A stretch of DNA of 64,000 nt, from the NCBI GenBank assembly GCA_044336205.1, contig CP172318.1, positions 1,488,001-1,552,000 of the forward strand. The letters are read 5' to 3'. The notes below the pieces were generated by a model. The model saw nothing but the letters and a program-made list of their open reading frames with translations, had not been told where the DNA came from and ran no database searches. Numbering within the stretch: position 1 is the stretch's first letter; each line of letters starts with the position of its first letter. Positions 1-8,665 of this stretch are shown here, piece after piece. Made by a program: the position numbers and the translations under genes. The DNA is from Ruoffia sp044336205. Lineage in GTDB: Bacteria; Bacillota; Bacilli; Lactobacillales; Aerococcaceae.

Positions 1-401
1 GAAATACTATCCATACCAGTAATCTCAGCAAGATCTTCTTGCAGATTATAAAGTAATTCTAAAGCACCTTGTACTGTCTCAGCTGATTGTTGTGGGTGAA
101 TTTGGCTAAATCCATCCATAGCAGCAATCACTTCATTCACTTTAGGATTATACTTCATCGTACAAGATCCTAATGGATATGGGCCAGACTCAATCCCAAA
201 GTTCTTATTCGACAGTGCGGTGTAGTGACGAACTAATTGCAATTCTGACACCTGAGGTAATTCTGCGGGTTCTTTCCTCACTAGATGTGGATCCAATTCT
301 GCCTTTAAATCATAACTTGGAACGTCTAACTCTTCAAAGTCATAAGCTACATGGCCTTCTTGAGAGATTTCAAATATTAAATATTTATATTCATTAAGCA
401 T
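1..401 (-). CDS. gcvPB: Glycine dehydrogenase (decarboxylating) subunit 2, N-terminal part, cut by window edge
   Basis: The frame opens at the ATG at 401-399 and runs off the left end of the window, giving about 133 residues. It reads like the start of the PLP-binding P-protein subunit of the glycine cleavage system, including the segment YPLGSCTMKYNPK that is characteristic of GcvPB. P-protein decarboxylates glycine and loads the aminomethyl group on the lipoyl arm of GcvH. The start overlaps the 3' end of gcvPA by 8 bases (ATGCTTAA), so the two subunits are probably translationally coupled. The catalytic lysine region lies outside the window. Confidence 0.9.
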   Translation of the reverse strand, partial: MLNEYKYLIFEISQEGHVAYDFEELDVPSYDLKAELDPHLVRKEPAELPQVSELQLVRHYTALSNKNFGIESGPYPLGSCTMKYNPKVNEVIAAMDGFSQIHPQQSAETVQGALELLYNLQEDLAEITGMDSI

Positions 402-1749
402 GGTCTGTCACCTCCGTTAATACTGACACAAACTCATCAATTTCTTGACGTGTTCGCTTCTCAGTCACACATAACAGATAACTATGTGGTTGTCCTGTCA
501 TCTTACTCGCGTCATAACCACCGATAAAACCGTGTTCATATAACTTTCGATTCACTTCTTCAACATCTTGATCTAGTTGAATCACAAATTCATTAAAGAA
601 TGGATGGCTGTTCAACACAGTAAATCCTTTTTCTTGAAGCTGCTTACTCATATAATGAGCTTTAGAAGTGTTTATCGAAGCCATATCAACGATACCTTGC
701 TTCCCTAAGGCTGCCATAGCTACAGCAGAGGCTAAAGCGTATAAAGCTTGATTAGAGCTATAATTACTAGTCGCTTTCTCACGACGAATATGTTGTTCTC
801 GAGTTGATAAAGTCATAACGAATCCACGCTGTCCTTCTTGGTCTGTAGTTTGTCCTACTATTCGACTTGGAAGTTTACGCATTAACTTCTGAGTACTTGC
901 GAAGTATCCACAATGTGGTCCACCATAGGACATCGATATACCAAACGGTTGGACATCACCAACAACAATATCTGCTCCTAAACTACCTGGAGCTTCTAAT
1001 AAACCTAAGGCAAGTGGATTAGCAGCAACAATTAATAAAGCCTTACTCTTGTCCACAATTTCTCTAATTGTCTTTAAATCTTCAATTGAACCAAAAAAGT
1101 TTGGATATTGAATAATTACGGCAGCAGTTGATTCATCTAAGCTTTCTTCTAAAGCATTCAAATCGGTAACATCGTTATTTAAAGGAATTTCTTCTACTCC
1201 ATATTCCTTACCAAAGGCATATGTGTTTAATGTGTTGATTCCTTGTGGATTGACTGCACCAGAGATAAGTACTTTAGACGACTTTCTAACCACATTAATT
1301 GCCAAATTAGCAGCTTCTGCAATCGCATTATATCCATCATACATTCCACAATTTGCTACTTCCATCTGAGTTAGTTCACAAATCATTGATTGCCATTCGA
1401 ATAATGCTTGTAACTCACCCTGACTAATTTCAGGTTGATAAGGAACATAGGCTGTTAGAAACTCTTGCCTCGATATGATTGATTGAACAACCGAAGGAAT
1501 ATGATGATCGTAAGTACCTGCTCCAATAAAGAATGCATAATCACTAGCATTGGCATTCCTCTTCGCAAGCTTTTGGGAATGCTTAAGTAATTCATATTCA
1601 CTTAGAGCTGGATCTAAATCCATAGCTTCCTTTGTTCTAATCGATTCAGGAACATCAACAAATAGCTCATCAACAGATTCGACACCGATGGTCTCTAACA
1701 TTTTTTGACGATCTTGATCAGTATGGGGTAAATAACGAAACTTCTTCAC
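394..1749 (-). CDS. gcvPA: Glycine dehydrogenase (decarboxylating) subunit 1
   Basis: The product (451 residues from the chosen start) is the partner of GcvPB in the two-subunit P-protein of the glycine cleavage system. Family features include the N-terminal FRYLPHTDQDR segment, YGGPHCGYFA, and the REQHIRREKATSN stretch. I prefer the GTG at 1749 because the GAGAGG ribosome site abuts the in-frame ATG at 1758 but lies 9 bases before the GTG. The gene sits between gcvH and gcvPB in the same operon. Length is normal for the family and no defect is visible. Confidence 0.93.
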   Translation of the reverse strand: MKKFRYLPHTDQDRQKMLETIGVESVDELFVDVPESIRTKEAMDLDPALSEYELLKHSQKLAKRNANASDYAFFIGAGTYDHHIPSVVQSIISRQEFLTAYVPYQPEISQGELQALFEWQSMICELTQMEVANCGMYDGYNAIAEAANLAINVVRKSSKVLISGAVNPQGINTLNTYAFGKEYGVEEIPLNNDVTDLNALEESLDESTAAVIIQYPNFFGSIEDLKTIREIVDKSKALLIVAANPLALGLLEAPGSLGADIVVGDVQPFGISMSYGGPHCGYFASTQKLMRKLPSRIVGQTTDQEGQRGFVMTLSTREQHIRREKATSNYSSNQALYALASAVAMAALGKQGIVDMASINTSKAHYMSKQLQEKGFTVLNSHPFFNEFVIQLDQDVEEVNRKLYEHGFIGGYDASKMTGQPHSYLLCVTEKRTRQEIDEFVSVLTEVTDHA

Positions 1750-1798
1750 TAAGTTCATCCTCTCAATTATTAATACTTTTCAATCAAACTGACCCAGT

Positions 1799-2179
1799 CT
1801 ATTCTTCTGTAAATGAAAGGTACGCTTCATAAGACATTAAGTTTGATACATCAAAGCTTTCTTTAGAAGTTATCTCACATATCCAACCTAATTCATATGG
1901 ATCTTCGTTCATATTCTCTGGCTCGTCTTCCAATGATTCATTAATTTTAGTAACAACACCAGCAACTGGTGTATAGATTTCAGACGTTGATTTTACTGAT
2001 TCAACATTACTGAAAGCTTCTCCCACTTCAAACTCATCTTCTAATTCTGGAAGCTCAACATAAACAATATCACCTAATTGATCGACCGCATAATCGGTAA
2101 TTCCTAAACGAATCGTCTTGTCATCAATTACTTCTACCCACTCATGATCTTCTGTGTAAACTAATTTATTTTTATCCAT
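1799..2179 (-). CDS. gcvH: Glycine cleavage system H protein
   Basis: This 126-residue lipoyl carrier shuttles the methylamine group between P-, T- and L-proteins. The lipoyl-lysine motif is visible as NVESVKSTSE (the K after ESV is the modified residue), followed by the typical EDEPENMNEDPYELGWICEI tail. The start is preceded by AAAGGAG. It lies 13 bases downstream of gcvT and 49 bases upstream of gcvPA on the same strand. No lipoate ligase or L-protein gene is present in the window. Confidence 0.96.
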   Translation of the reverse strand: MDKNKLVYTEDHEWVEVIDDKTIRLGITDYAVDQLGDIVYVELPELEDEFEVGEAFSNVESVKSTSEIYTPVAGVVTKINESLEDEPENMNEDPYELGWICEITSKESFDVSNLMSYEAYLSFTEE

Positions 2180-2192
2180 TTTTATCGCTCCT

Positions 2193-3314
2193 TTAAGCTT
2201 TTTTTAACCAATCTTTTTTCGTTAACACTGCTTCAACTCGTTTATTACGAATTTCTATATAGACTGTTTGGTTTAGTTCAGCAAACGGTTTCTCAACTAA
2301 GGCAAGACCTATTGGTTTGTTTAATGTCGGTGACTTGGTTCCCGAAGTCACTTGACCAATGATTTGGTCACTTTCAGCTGTTTCAAAAATTCGATAAGAT
2401 TGACGTGCAATCCCTTTATCTACGAGTTCGAACCCTCTCGACATTCTGCGGTTTGGATTATCCTTTATAGCAACCAATGATTCTTTACCGATAAAGTCAT
2501 CTTTAGACAAATCTACAGCAAAAGCAATTCCCCCTTCAATAGGTGATATATCTTCAGATAACTCATTACCATAAAGTGGAAACCCAGCTTCTAATCTTAA
2601 TGTATCTCTTGATCCTAACCCGCACTCAGTTATATCAAACTCTTCTCCTGCTTCTAATAATGCTTGCCATAAAGCAGGTATTTCTTCCCAAGGTGTGTAA
2701 AGTTCAAAACCTAACTCACCGGTATATCCTGTCTTAGATATAAGAATATTCTCAATTTCACCAACCTTTGTATCAACTTTGATTGAATAATACGGAATCT
2801 CGTTGAGGTTAACTTGCGTAAGTTTTTCCAACACCTTCTGTGAGAATGGGCCTTGTATAGCAATTAATCCATACTTTGAAGATTGATCATCAATCTTCAC
2901 CTGACCATTTATATTATGTTTGTCTAACCAATCAAGGATTTTTTCCTTGTTCGCTGCATTGGGGGTTAGTAGTAATTGTTGGGGTGCAATATGATAATAA
3001 ATGATGTCATCCAAAGTCATCCCTTGTTCGTTGACAATTGCAGTATACTGTGCATCATATAAATCTACCTTGTTAACATCATTAGTTATTATCTGGTTAA
3101 ACCAACTATAGACATCTTCTTTTCCCTGACTGATAAGAATCTCACCCATATGTGATACGTCAAAGATTCCGACTTTATCACGTACTGCCTTGTGTTCATC
3201 CTGGATCTTGGTATATTGAATTGGTAGTGCCCAACCACCAAAGTCCGTTAACTTAATTCCTTTCTCTATATAGTAATCATGCATAGGGGTCTTTAATAAA
3301 TCCTTCGTCCGCAT
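2193..3314 (-). CDS. gcvT: Glycine cleavage system aminomethyltransferase (T protein)
   Basis: This 373-residue protein releases ammonia from the aminomethyl-lipoyl H-protein and passes the one-carbon unit to tetrahydrofolate. Recognisable segments are DFGGWALPIQY near the N-terminus, VGIFDVSHMGEI, the folate-site region SKTGYTGELGFELY, and CGLGSRDTLRLEAGFPLYGNE. It is the first gene of the gcvT-gcvH-gcvPA-gcvPB operon. A good AAGGGAG site lies 9 bases before the ATG. I found no glycine-riboswitch signature upstream, so control is by something else. Confidence 0.96.
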   Translation of the reverse strand: MRTKDLLKTPMHDYYIEKGIKLTDFGGWALPIQYTKIQDEHKAVRDKVGIFDVSHMGEILISQGKEDVYSWFNQIITNDVNKVDLYDAQYTAIVNEQGMTLDDIIYYHIAPQQLLLTPNAANKEKILDWLDKHNINGQVKIDDQSSKYGLIAIQGPFSQKVLEKLTQVNLNEIPYYSIKVDTKVGEIENILISKTGYTGELGFELYTPWEEIPALWQALLEAGEEFDITECGLGSRDTLRLEAGFPLYGNELSEDISPIEGGIAFAVDLSKDDFIGKESLVAIKDNPNRRMSRGFELVDKGIARQSYRIFETAESDQIIGQVTSGTKSPTLNKPIGLALVEKPFAELNQTVYIEIRNKRVEAVLTKKDWLKKA

Positions 3315-3398
3315 AAACTATAACTCCCTTCACTAAAAAATTCCATATTAATAAAGATTATAATTAAACATTATCATAAGTTCTCAGACCTCTCTATC

Positions 3399-3456
3399 CA
3401 AAGGCTCATTTTCGATAATATTTTTTGTTGATATTCGTATATTTTCAAAGGCTCAT
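3399..3456. repeat. Direct repeat CAAAGGCTCAT upstream of gcvT
   Basis: The 11-mer CAAAGGCTCAT occurs at 3399-3409 and again at 3446-3456, 47 bases apart, in the gap between gcvT and the divergent M20 gene. Two exact copies in an AT-rich intergenic region suggest a protein-binding site for the gcv operon. The regulator is unknown and chance cannot be excluded. Confidence 0.35.
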
Positions 3457-3475
3457 GATTCTATTTTAACAATGC

Positions 3476-3504
3476 TTGAAAAAATTCAATAATAAGCATA
3501 GTAT
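3476..3504 (+). promoter_or_regulatory. Sigma-A-type promoter of the M20 gene
   Basis: TTGAAA at 3476-3481 and TAGTAT at 3499-3504 are separated by 17 bases, about 30 bases before the start codon of the amidohydrolase gene. Confidence 0.6.
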
Positions 3505-3536
3505 TAAGTTAGTACAACAAATATAGGAGGGATTTT

Positions 3537-4718
3537 ATGTTAGAAAAATTATTAAATAAAATTGAAGCAAATCAAGAAAAAATGATAGAAATTCGTCGTT
3601 ACTTACACCAACATCCAGAACTTTCTTTTGAGGAAGAAGAAACTTCTAAGTATATTGCGGACTTCTATAAAGGAAAAAATGTTGAAGTAGAAACGAACGT
3701 AGGAAATCGTGGCGTAAAGGTTACGATTGATTCTAGAAAACCAGGTAAGACTTTAGCACTTCGTGCAGACTTCGATGCCTTACCTATTGAAGAGGACACA
3801 GGCTTACCTTTTGCCTCTAAAAATCCTGGTGTGATGCATGCTTGCGGTCATGATGCACATACTGCCTATATGTTAGTTTTAGCTGATGCCTTAATTGATC
3901 TGAAAGACGAATTTGAAGGAAAGATTGTTATCATCCACCAAGACGCTGAAGAAGTGCCACCTGGTGGTGCTATTGGCATGATTAAAGACGGTGTCTTAGA
4001 TGGCGTAGACAATGTCTTTGGAATTCACGTTATGAGTAATGTACCATTCGGTGAAGTTCACTTTATTCCTGGAGAAGCACAAAATGGTCGTGCAAAATTC
4101 ATTTTAAAAGTTCAAGGAATTGGTGGCCATGGTTCAAGCCCTCACGAAGCTAATGATGCCATTGTAGCTGCCTCATACTTTGTTACAGCAGTTCAAACCA
4201 TTATTTCTCGTCGTTTGAATCCATTCTCGACAGGTGTAGTAACTATTGGATCATTCGATGGCAAAGGGTCCTTTAATGCAATCAAAGACTCTGTAGTTCT
4301 TGAAGGTGATGTGCGAGCAATGTCTGAGGATGTTCGCGAATTAATCGAAGAAGAAATTAAACGTCTTTCTAAAGGACTAGAAGCTATGTTCAATGTAACT
4401 TGCGAATTAGACTATAAAAATGACTATCCTGTTCTCTATAATAATCCAGAACTTACACACCATTTAATTCAAGTAGTTGAAAATGCAAATGTTGATGGAG
4501 TGACGAAAGTGGTTGAGGCAGGACCTGTTTCACCTTCAGAAGATTTTGCTTATTATGCTAAAGAGCGTCCAAGTTCATTCTTCTATGTTGGTGCTGCTCC
4601 GCGTGATAAGGAAGCATTTCCACACCATCATCCTAAGTTTGATATTGATGAAGAATCAATGATGATTGCAGCGCGTACAATGGCTACAGTCGTTACAGAC
4701 TACTTTGGCAAAGGCTAA
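3537..4718 (+). CDS. M20 family metal-dependent amidohydrolase
   Basis: The 393-residue protein belongs to the M20D amidohydrolase group (N-acyl-amino-acid deacylase/hippurate hydrolase type). Metal-site motifs are MHACGHDAHT around residue 100 and EEVPPGGA around residue 140. The dimerisation domain carries GIGGHGSSPHEANDAI, and PSEDFAYYA is near the C-terminus. It probably removes an acyl group from an amino acid or peptide in the cytoplasm; the substrate cannot be read from sequence. AGGAGGG precedes the ATG. The next gene follows after 14 bases, so they are likely co-transcribed. Confidence 0.88.
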   Translation: MLEKLLNKIEANQEKMIEIRRYLHQHPELSFEEEETSKYIADFYKGKNVEVETNVGNRGVKVTIDSRKPGKTLALRADFDALPIEEDTGLPFASKNPGVMHACGHDAHTAYMLVLADALIDLKDEFEGKIVIIHQDAEEVPPGGAIGMIKDGVLDGVDNVFGIHVMSNVPFGEVHFIPGEAQNGRAKFILKVQGIGGHGSSPHEANDAIVAASYFVTAVQTIISRRLNPFSTGVVTIGSFDGKGSFNAIKDSVVLEGDVRAMSEDVRELIEEEIKRLSKGLEAMFNVTCELDYKNDYPVLYNNPELTHHLIQVVENANVDGVTKVVEAGPVSPSEDFAYYAKERPSSFFYVGAAPRDKEAFPHHHPKFDIDEESMMIAARTMATVVTDYFGKG

Positions 4719-4732
4719 GAAGGGGCCTTCTG

Positions 4733-5146
4733 ATGTACACAGATGTTGAGATTGACTTTGTAGTCAGAGATTCTTTAAAAGCTCTAGAAGAATATCAAGC
4801 TATTTTTAAAGATGAGCTTGAAGTCGTTGAGCAGACTTCCTTTGACCAAGGTTTGAATGAAGTGGTCTTTAATCTATATGGGGTTCGTTTTAATCTTTTA
4901 GATGAGAATCATGAATATCATTTATTCGCACCGACTGCTGATAATCCTAACACTATTTGGTTTAATATAGTGGTTCCAAATATTCAAGAAACCTTCTCCC
5001 TAGCTCTCGAACAAGGTGCTACTGTTATTCAAAATTTAACTGAAATGAAAGCGATGGGAGTAATCAACGCAATGTTCTTAGATAATTCACATTACATCTG
5101 GATGCTTCATCAAATTCATCGTGACGTGAGTTTTGAAGAGCGTTAA
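4733..5146 (+). CDS. VOC (glyoxalase/PhnB-like) superfamily protein
   Basis: This small 137-residue protein has the beta-alpha-beta pattern of one vicinal-oxygen-chelate domain pair. DFVVRDSLKALEEYQAIF is at the start, followed by a second half beginning WFNIVVPNIQETFSLALEQGA. It resembles PhnB-like members, which are rarely characterised. The usual metal ligands are not obvious, so enzymatic activity is uncertain. It is 14 bases downstream of the M20 gene, which suggests a shared transcript ending at the following hairpin. Confidence 0.7.
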   Translation: MYTDVEIDFVVRDSLKALEEYQAIFKDELEVVEQTSFDQGLNEVVFNLYGVRFNLLDENHEYHLFAPTADNPNTIWFNIVVPNIQETFSLALEQGATVIQNLTEMKAMGVINAMFLDNSHYIWMLHQIHRDVSFEER

Positions 5147-5199
5147 TAATACTTTAAAGAAGTATTCAATTTAGATTAGTTATTAACTTAATGCATAAT

Positions 5200-5248
5200 A
5201 ATAAGGAGCAAAGTATCTACACTGATAGGTACTTTACTCCTTATTTTA
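5200..5248. terminator. Bidirectional terminator
   Basis: An 18-base arm at 5200-5217 pairs with 5228-5245, with only G-U and one mismatch exceptions, and is followed by T-rich sequence. It separates the convergent VOC gene and DUF1622 gene. Confidence 0.85.
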
Positions 5249-5254
5249 TACTTG

Positions 5255-5623
5255 TTAAAAATTATCAGATCCACTGATAATCTCATCTCTTCCAGCAACG
5301 TTGGCATTTTTAACTTCCCAATGAACGACAATACTTAGTATTATCCTTAACGCTACAACTACGGTTAGTATAATTAACTCATGCATATCTCGAATAACAA
5401 CAGTTTTAATGATCTCTGCCCCTAATTTGAATTGTAAACTTAAAGCAAGTACTTCTCCTAATGTGATAGTAATAGCCTTATCATGGAAATCAAATCCTGA
5501 TTTAATAAATATATATAGAACCTTTAAACAACCAAAAAAAATAATAAAAATCCCAACCAGCTCTAATATATGAATAATAGGTGGACTAATTAAATGAATC
5601 AAGTCTTCTAAGCTCAAAATCAT
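5255..5623 (-). CDS. DUF1622 family membrane protein
   Basis: The protein has 122 residues with three predicted hydrophobic segments, near residues 12-38, 50-65 and 78-100. It carries the DUF1622-like stretch LGEVLALSLQFKLGAEIIKTVVIR. The function of this family is not established. Two starts are possible: the ATG used here sits only three bases after AAAGGAG, while an in-frame TTG six bases later has better spacing. Confidence 0.75.
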   Translation of the reverse strand: MILSLEDLIHLISPPIIHILELVGIFIIFFGCLKVLYIFIKSGFDFHDKAITITLGEVLALSLQFKLGAEIIKTVVIRDMHELIILTVVVALRIILSIVVHWEVKNANVAGRDEIISGSDNF

Positions 5624-5744
5624 TCACTCCTTTCTACATAATTATTGTTACAATGATAATACTTTAAAAATTGACAAATTAAAACTAGATTCATAACATA
5701 ATAATATATACAACTAAAATTACTATCTGAAAGGAATCATAACA

Positions 5745-6426
5745 TTGGAATATGTTCGAATTCTTGGTATTGACCACTTAATTTATCTTGCTATTCTATT
5801 GGCCTTTACTCTTTTATTATTTAACTTCCAAATATTTTTCAAAGTACATCGAGATCAAATCACAAAGATTATTTTCTCTGTTTCTGTCAATCAACAAATT
5901 CTTTTGTACGGTTCTTACGTCTTTCTTGGAGAATTTACCTTGGCTGAGTCTCTACCATTACATATAAGCCGAATTAACACCATTTTGGGTCTAGTCTTTT
6001 TGTTAACTCAATCTCCTAAATTGTTTAATATCATCACTTATTTTTCAGTTTTTGCTTGGTTAAGTTTTTTAGTACCTTCAAAGGTGGAACCTATCACTCA
6101 TATTAGGGGGATTAGTTTTTTAATTAATCATGTCATCACTTTGTTATTGCCTTTTTACGGTTTAATCGCCTATAAGATGACACTAGAAACAAGTTACCGC
6201 AGCAAAGTTATTAAGTATTTTCTTATTTATTTTCTTTTTTGTAGCCTTATTGAATCCTTTGATTAATGGCAATTATTTTTACTTAAAAGACAAACCAGTC
6301 CTTGCTTCTACACCCAATATTATCTACTACCCTCTAGCTATCCTCACTTCAGTACTTTTATTTTTAATTATCGAACGACTATTTCTTTTAGTACAAAATC
6401 ATATACTTAATACTAATAAAAAATAA
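5745..6426 (+). pseudogene. TIGR02206/YwaF-like membrane protein, single frameshift
   Basis: The first frame (TTG start at 5745, AAGGA upstream) encodes 173 residues of a multi-TM protein and ends early at 6266. The missing C-terminus continues in another frame from about 6241 to the TAA at 6424-6426, with the readable segment LLNPLINGNYFYLKDKP typical of the YwaF/TIGR02206 family. The shift lies at a T6 run at 6235-6240. A single-base indel explains it, so this is either a recent pseudogene or a sequencing error. The family's function is unknown. Confidence 0.75.
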
Positions 6427-6433
6427 GATAAAA

Positions 6434-6485
6434 AATCCTAATCATAAGGACTATTAAAACAGCATTATGATTAGGATTCTGTTTT
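6434..6485. terminator. Bidirectional terminator
   Basis: A perfect 14-base inverted repeat (6434-6447 with 6465-6478) is flanked by A5 on one side and CTGTTTTTG on the other. It can end both the membrane-protein gene and the convergent hydrolase operon. Confidence 0.88.
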
Positions 6486-6494
6486 TGTTAATTA

Positions 6495-7103
6495 TTAAGC
6501 TTGATATAATTTTGCTAACCATACTTTCGCTTGTGTTAGTGTGTCAAGATTCAGCTCATGTGAGTTTACCCAATAGCTGGTGACAGTTGCATTACGAGAT
6601 AAGAATATATTAATGACTTCTTCCGAATCTGAAACGGGCACAATAGGATCACGTCGACCAGCAGAAATATATATAGCACTACCCTCTAAATCTTTATGAT
6701 TATTCGACAAGTCTACCGGATACATTGGAGCGAATAATGTAGCTTTATTCAGCTGGCTATCTTTTAGTAATAACATGTTAATCGCAATGTTTGATCCATT
6801 TGAGAAGCCTACTAGAATAACATCCTCCAAATTAAAAACATATTCTTTACTTGAATCGACGATAAACTGGTAAAGCTCTTTACCTCTTTGTTCTAAGTCT
6901 TCAAGGTCATATACCCCCTCTTCTTTTCGCTTAAAAAATCTAAGCATACCGTTCTCACTTACATTACCTCTTATTGCTAAAATCGATGCTTGTGGATCTA
7001 GAAATTCAGCAACACCAAGTAGATTATTTTCATTCCCACCCGTTCCATGTAACAATACGAAAACTGGATGGTTCTTCTTTCCTTCTTTATAAATGTGTAT
7101 CAT
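6495..7103 (-). CDS. mhqD: Alpha/beta hydrolase of the MhqD/phospholipase-carboxylesterase type
   Basis: The 202-residue protein has the hydrolase fold: oxyanion region VLLHGTGGNENNLL near residue 20, nucleophile elbow GFSNGSN near residue 105, acid at GRRDPIVP, and a late histidine in NSHELN. It is closest in pattern to Bacillus YodD/MhqD, an esterase-like protein induced by quinones and other electrophiles. It is the last gene of a cluster with a flavin reductase-like protein, two ring-cleavage dioxygenase-like proteins and a MarR regulator, which supports the Mhq assignment. The true substrate is unknown. Confidence 0.75.
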   Translation of the reverse strand: MIHIYKEGKKNHPVFVLLHGTGGNENNLLGVAEFLDPQASILAIRGNVSENGMLRFFKRKEEGVYDLEDLEQRGKELYQFIVDSSKEYVFNLEDVILVGFSNGSNIAINMLLLKDSQLNKATLFAPMYPVDLSNNHKDLEGSAIYISAGRRDPIVPVSDSEEVINIFLSRNATVTSYWVNSHELNLDTLTQAKVWLAKLYQA

Positions 7104-7118
7104 CTATTACTTATCCTT

Positions 7119-7733
7119 TCAATCTGGTCTCTTCAAGACAAACTGCTCACCTACCATAGCATAGTCTGAACCCGCTAAACGACTAATTGCCTTAAGATTA
7201 TCAACGATAATGTAGCCTCGACTTTCATCATATGCTTTTTCATCAATATGAAAAGCTAATACCTCCAACAACATTAAATCAGTAACAATCTCATTGTCAT
7301 GATTTTTTATTTCGATATGTTGGTTGAATGCTAATTCATATCGAATGGCTGCTTCTTTCAAGGCTGGTGTATTTATTAAAGTGGAATCTAATAATGTGAA
7401 TGTTGTAAGATCCAATTCACTTTGATCAGGAGCCAATGATGCTGAAGTTTTATTAGCTTCTCCCACATTATCCTCGCTGACAATATGTAAAGTAGCTTCT
7501 TTAGTTGATAATATATTTCTCGTCGTGTCTTTTATTTGTCCATTGTTTCTTTGAATCGCAATAGAAACAATGGGTGGGTCATTAGACACAATGTTAAAAT
7601 AACTGAAAGGGGCTATATTAATTAAACCTTCATCTTGTGTAAGGACTAATGCTACCGGTCTCGGAATAACAGACCCACTTAATTTCTTTTTCTTATCTTT
7701 TTTTGTCATTTCTGATGCTTTAAAAAAATACAT
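7119..7733 (-). CDS. Flavin reductase-like, FMN-binding split-barrel protein
   Basis: The protein has 204 residues and the DIM6/NTAB flavin-reductase pattern: SGSVIPRPVALVLT near residue 20, INIAPFSYFNIVSNDPPIVSI, and a DTTRNI segment. Such proteins bind FMN and reduce flavin or act as an electron-transfer partner. GGAGG precedes the ATG and overlaps the stop codon region of the upstream dioxygenase-like gene. The position inside the MarR/glyoxalase cluster suggests a role in quinone or aromatic electrophile detoxification. No frameshift is seen. Confidence 0.78.
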   Translation of the reverse strand: MYFFKASEMTKKDKKKKLSGSVIPRPVALVLTQDEGLINIAPFSYFNIVSNDPPIVSIAIQRNNGQIKDTTRNILSTKEATLHIVSEDNVGEANKTSASLAPDQSELDLTTFTLLDSTLINTPALKEAAIRYELAFNQHIEIKNHDNEIVTDLMLLEVLAFHIDEKAYDESRGYIIVDNLKAISRLAGSDYAMVGEQFVLKRPD

Positions 7734-7741
7734 AATGCCTC

Positions 7742-8633
7742 CTACAATGTGAACTTTGGTAAGTTATTCATAATCTCCTCGCGCTTAGCTTCATACTGCT
7801 CTGGAAGCATTAGTTTTTGTCCTAATGAATCCACCGGCTCATCAATACTAAAACCAGGCCCATCAGTAGCAAATTCAAAGATAACTCCCCCAAATTCTTT
7901 CATATACATTGCTTTAAAGTAGTTTCGATCTTTAATGTCTGTCACACAGTATGAACGCTTGAGTAAATCAATTTGCCACTGCTTTTGAATGTCCTCATCA
8001 GGCATTGACCAAGCAATATGATGCACAGTTCCTACGCCATCTCTACCCCTTGCTGCTGTTTCCTTAGGTATTAAGATTGTGTGTTTAATGTCTCCAACAG
8101 TTTCAAATCGAAGATATTCTTCAGAAGAGGAAAGTTCATTCAACCCTAAATCTTTTACAAGTGTTTCACGAGTTTTCTCCGGAACGTCAGATAGTAACTC
8201 TACACCAAAGAAACCTATGATATCATGATTATCACTCTCAATCTTACTCTCAATAATAGCTAATCGAACTGAGTGTGTGTCATCGAAGTGTATGATGGAC
8301 TGACCGAATAATTCATTTACTTCATAAAGCACTTCAAATTGAGTTAAACGCTCTTGCCAATAAGCTATCGATCCCTTTGGAACCGAGAAGATAATCCGTC
8401 CTACTTGCCCACTCCCTTTAAGGCCACGGTTTTTAGTATTCCAAGGGAAGAAAGTTAAGATAGTTCCGTTATCGACATTTTTATTGGAATAGTAAAAATG
8501 GTGTTTTTTCGGATCATCAAAATTGACTGTTTGTTTAATTAGTTTTAAACCCAATAGATCACGATAAAAATGTAGGTTTTCTTGGGGGGCCACTCATAGC
8601 TGTAATATGATGAATATATTGAATTGCTTGCAA
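7742..8633 (-). pseudogene. Ring-cleaving dioxygenase (MhqO-like VOC protein), frameshifted near the N-terminus
   Basis: The main frame from a GTG at 8593 encodes 283 residues with two VOC modules and family segments such as LGLKLIKQTVNFDDP and GTVHHIAWSMPDE. The expected N-terminal strand with the metal-ligand histidine (IHHITAMSG) is present but in another frame, starting at a TTG at 8633-8631 with GGAGGTAAAG upstream. The frames meet at a C6 run (G6 at 8584-8589 on the plus strand). One indel would restore the gene. Without the repair the protein would lack a metal ligand. A neighbouring intact paralogue lies upstream. Confidence 0.75.
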
Positions 8634-8665
8634 TTAACTTTACCTCCGTAATAAATTAATATTAT

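Noticed and set aside
3315..3536. Glycine riboswitch upstream of gcvT
   Set aside because: A GGATAGAGAGG-like stretch exists, but the conserved GCCGAAGG-type core and the tandem aptamer order are not found.
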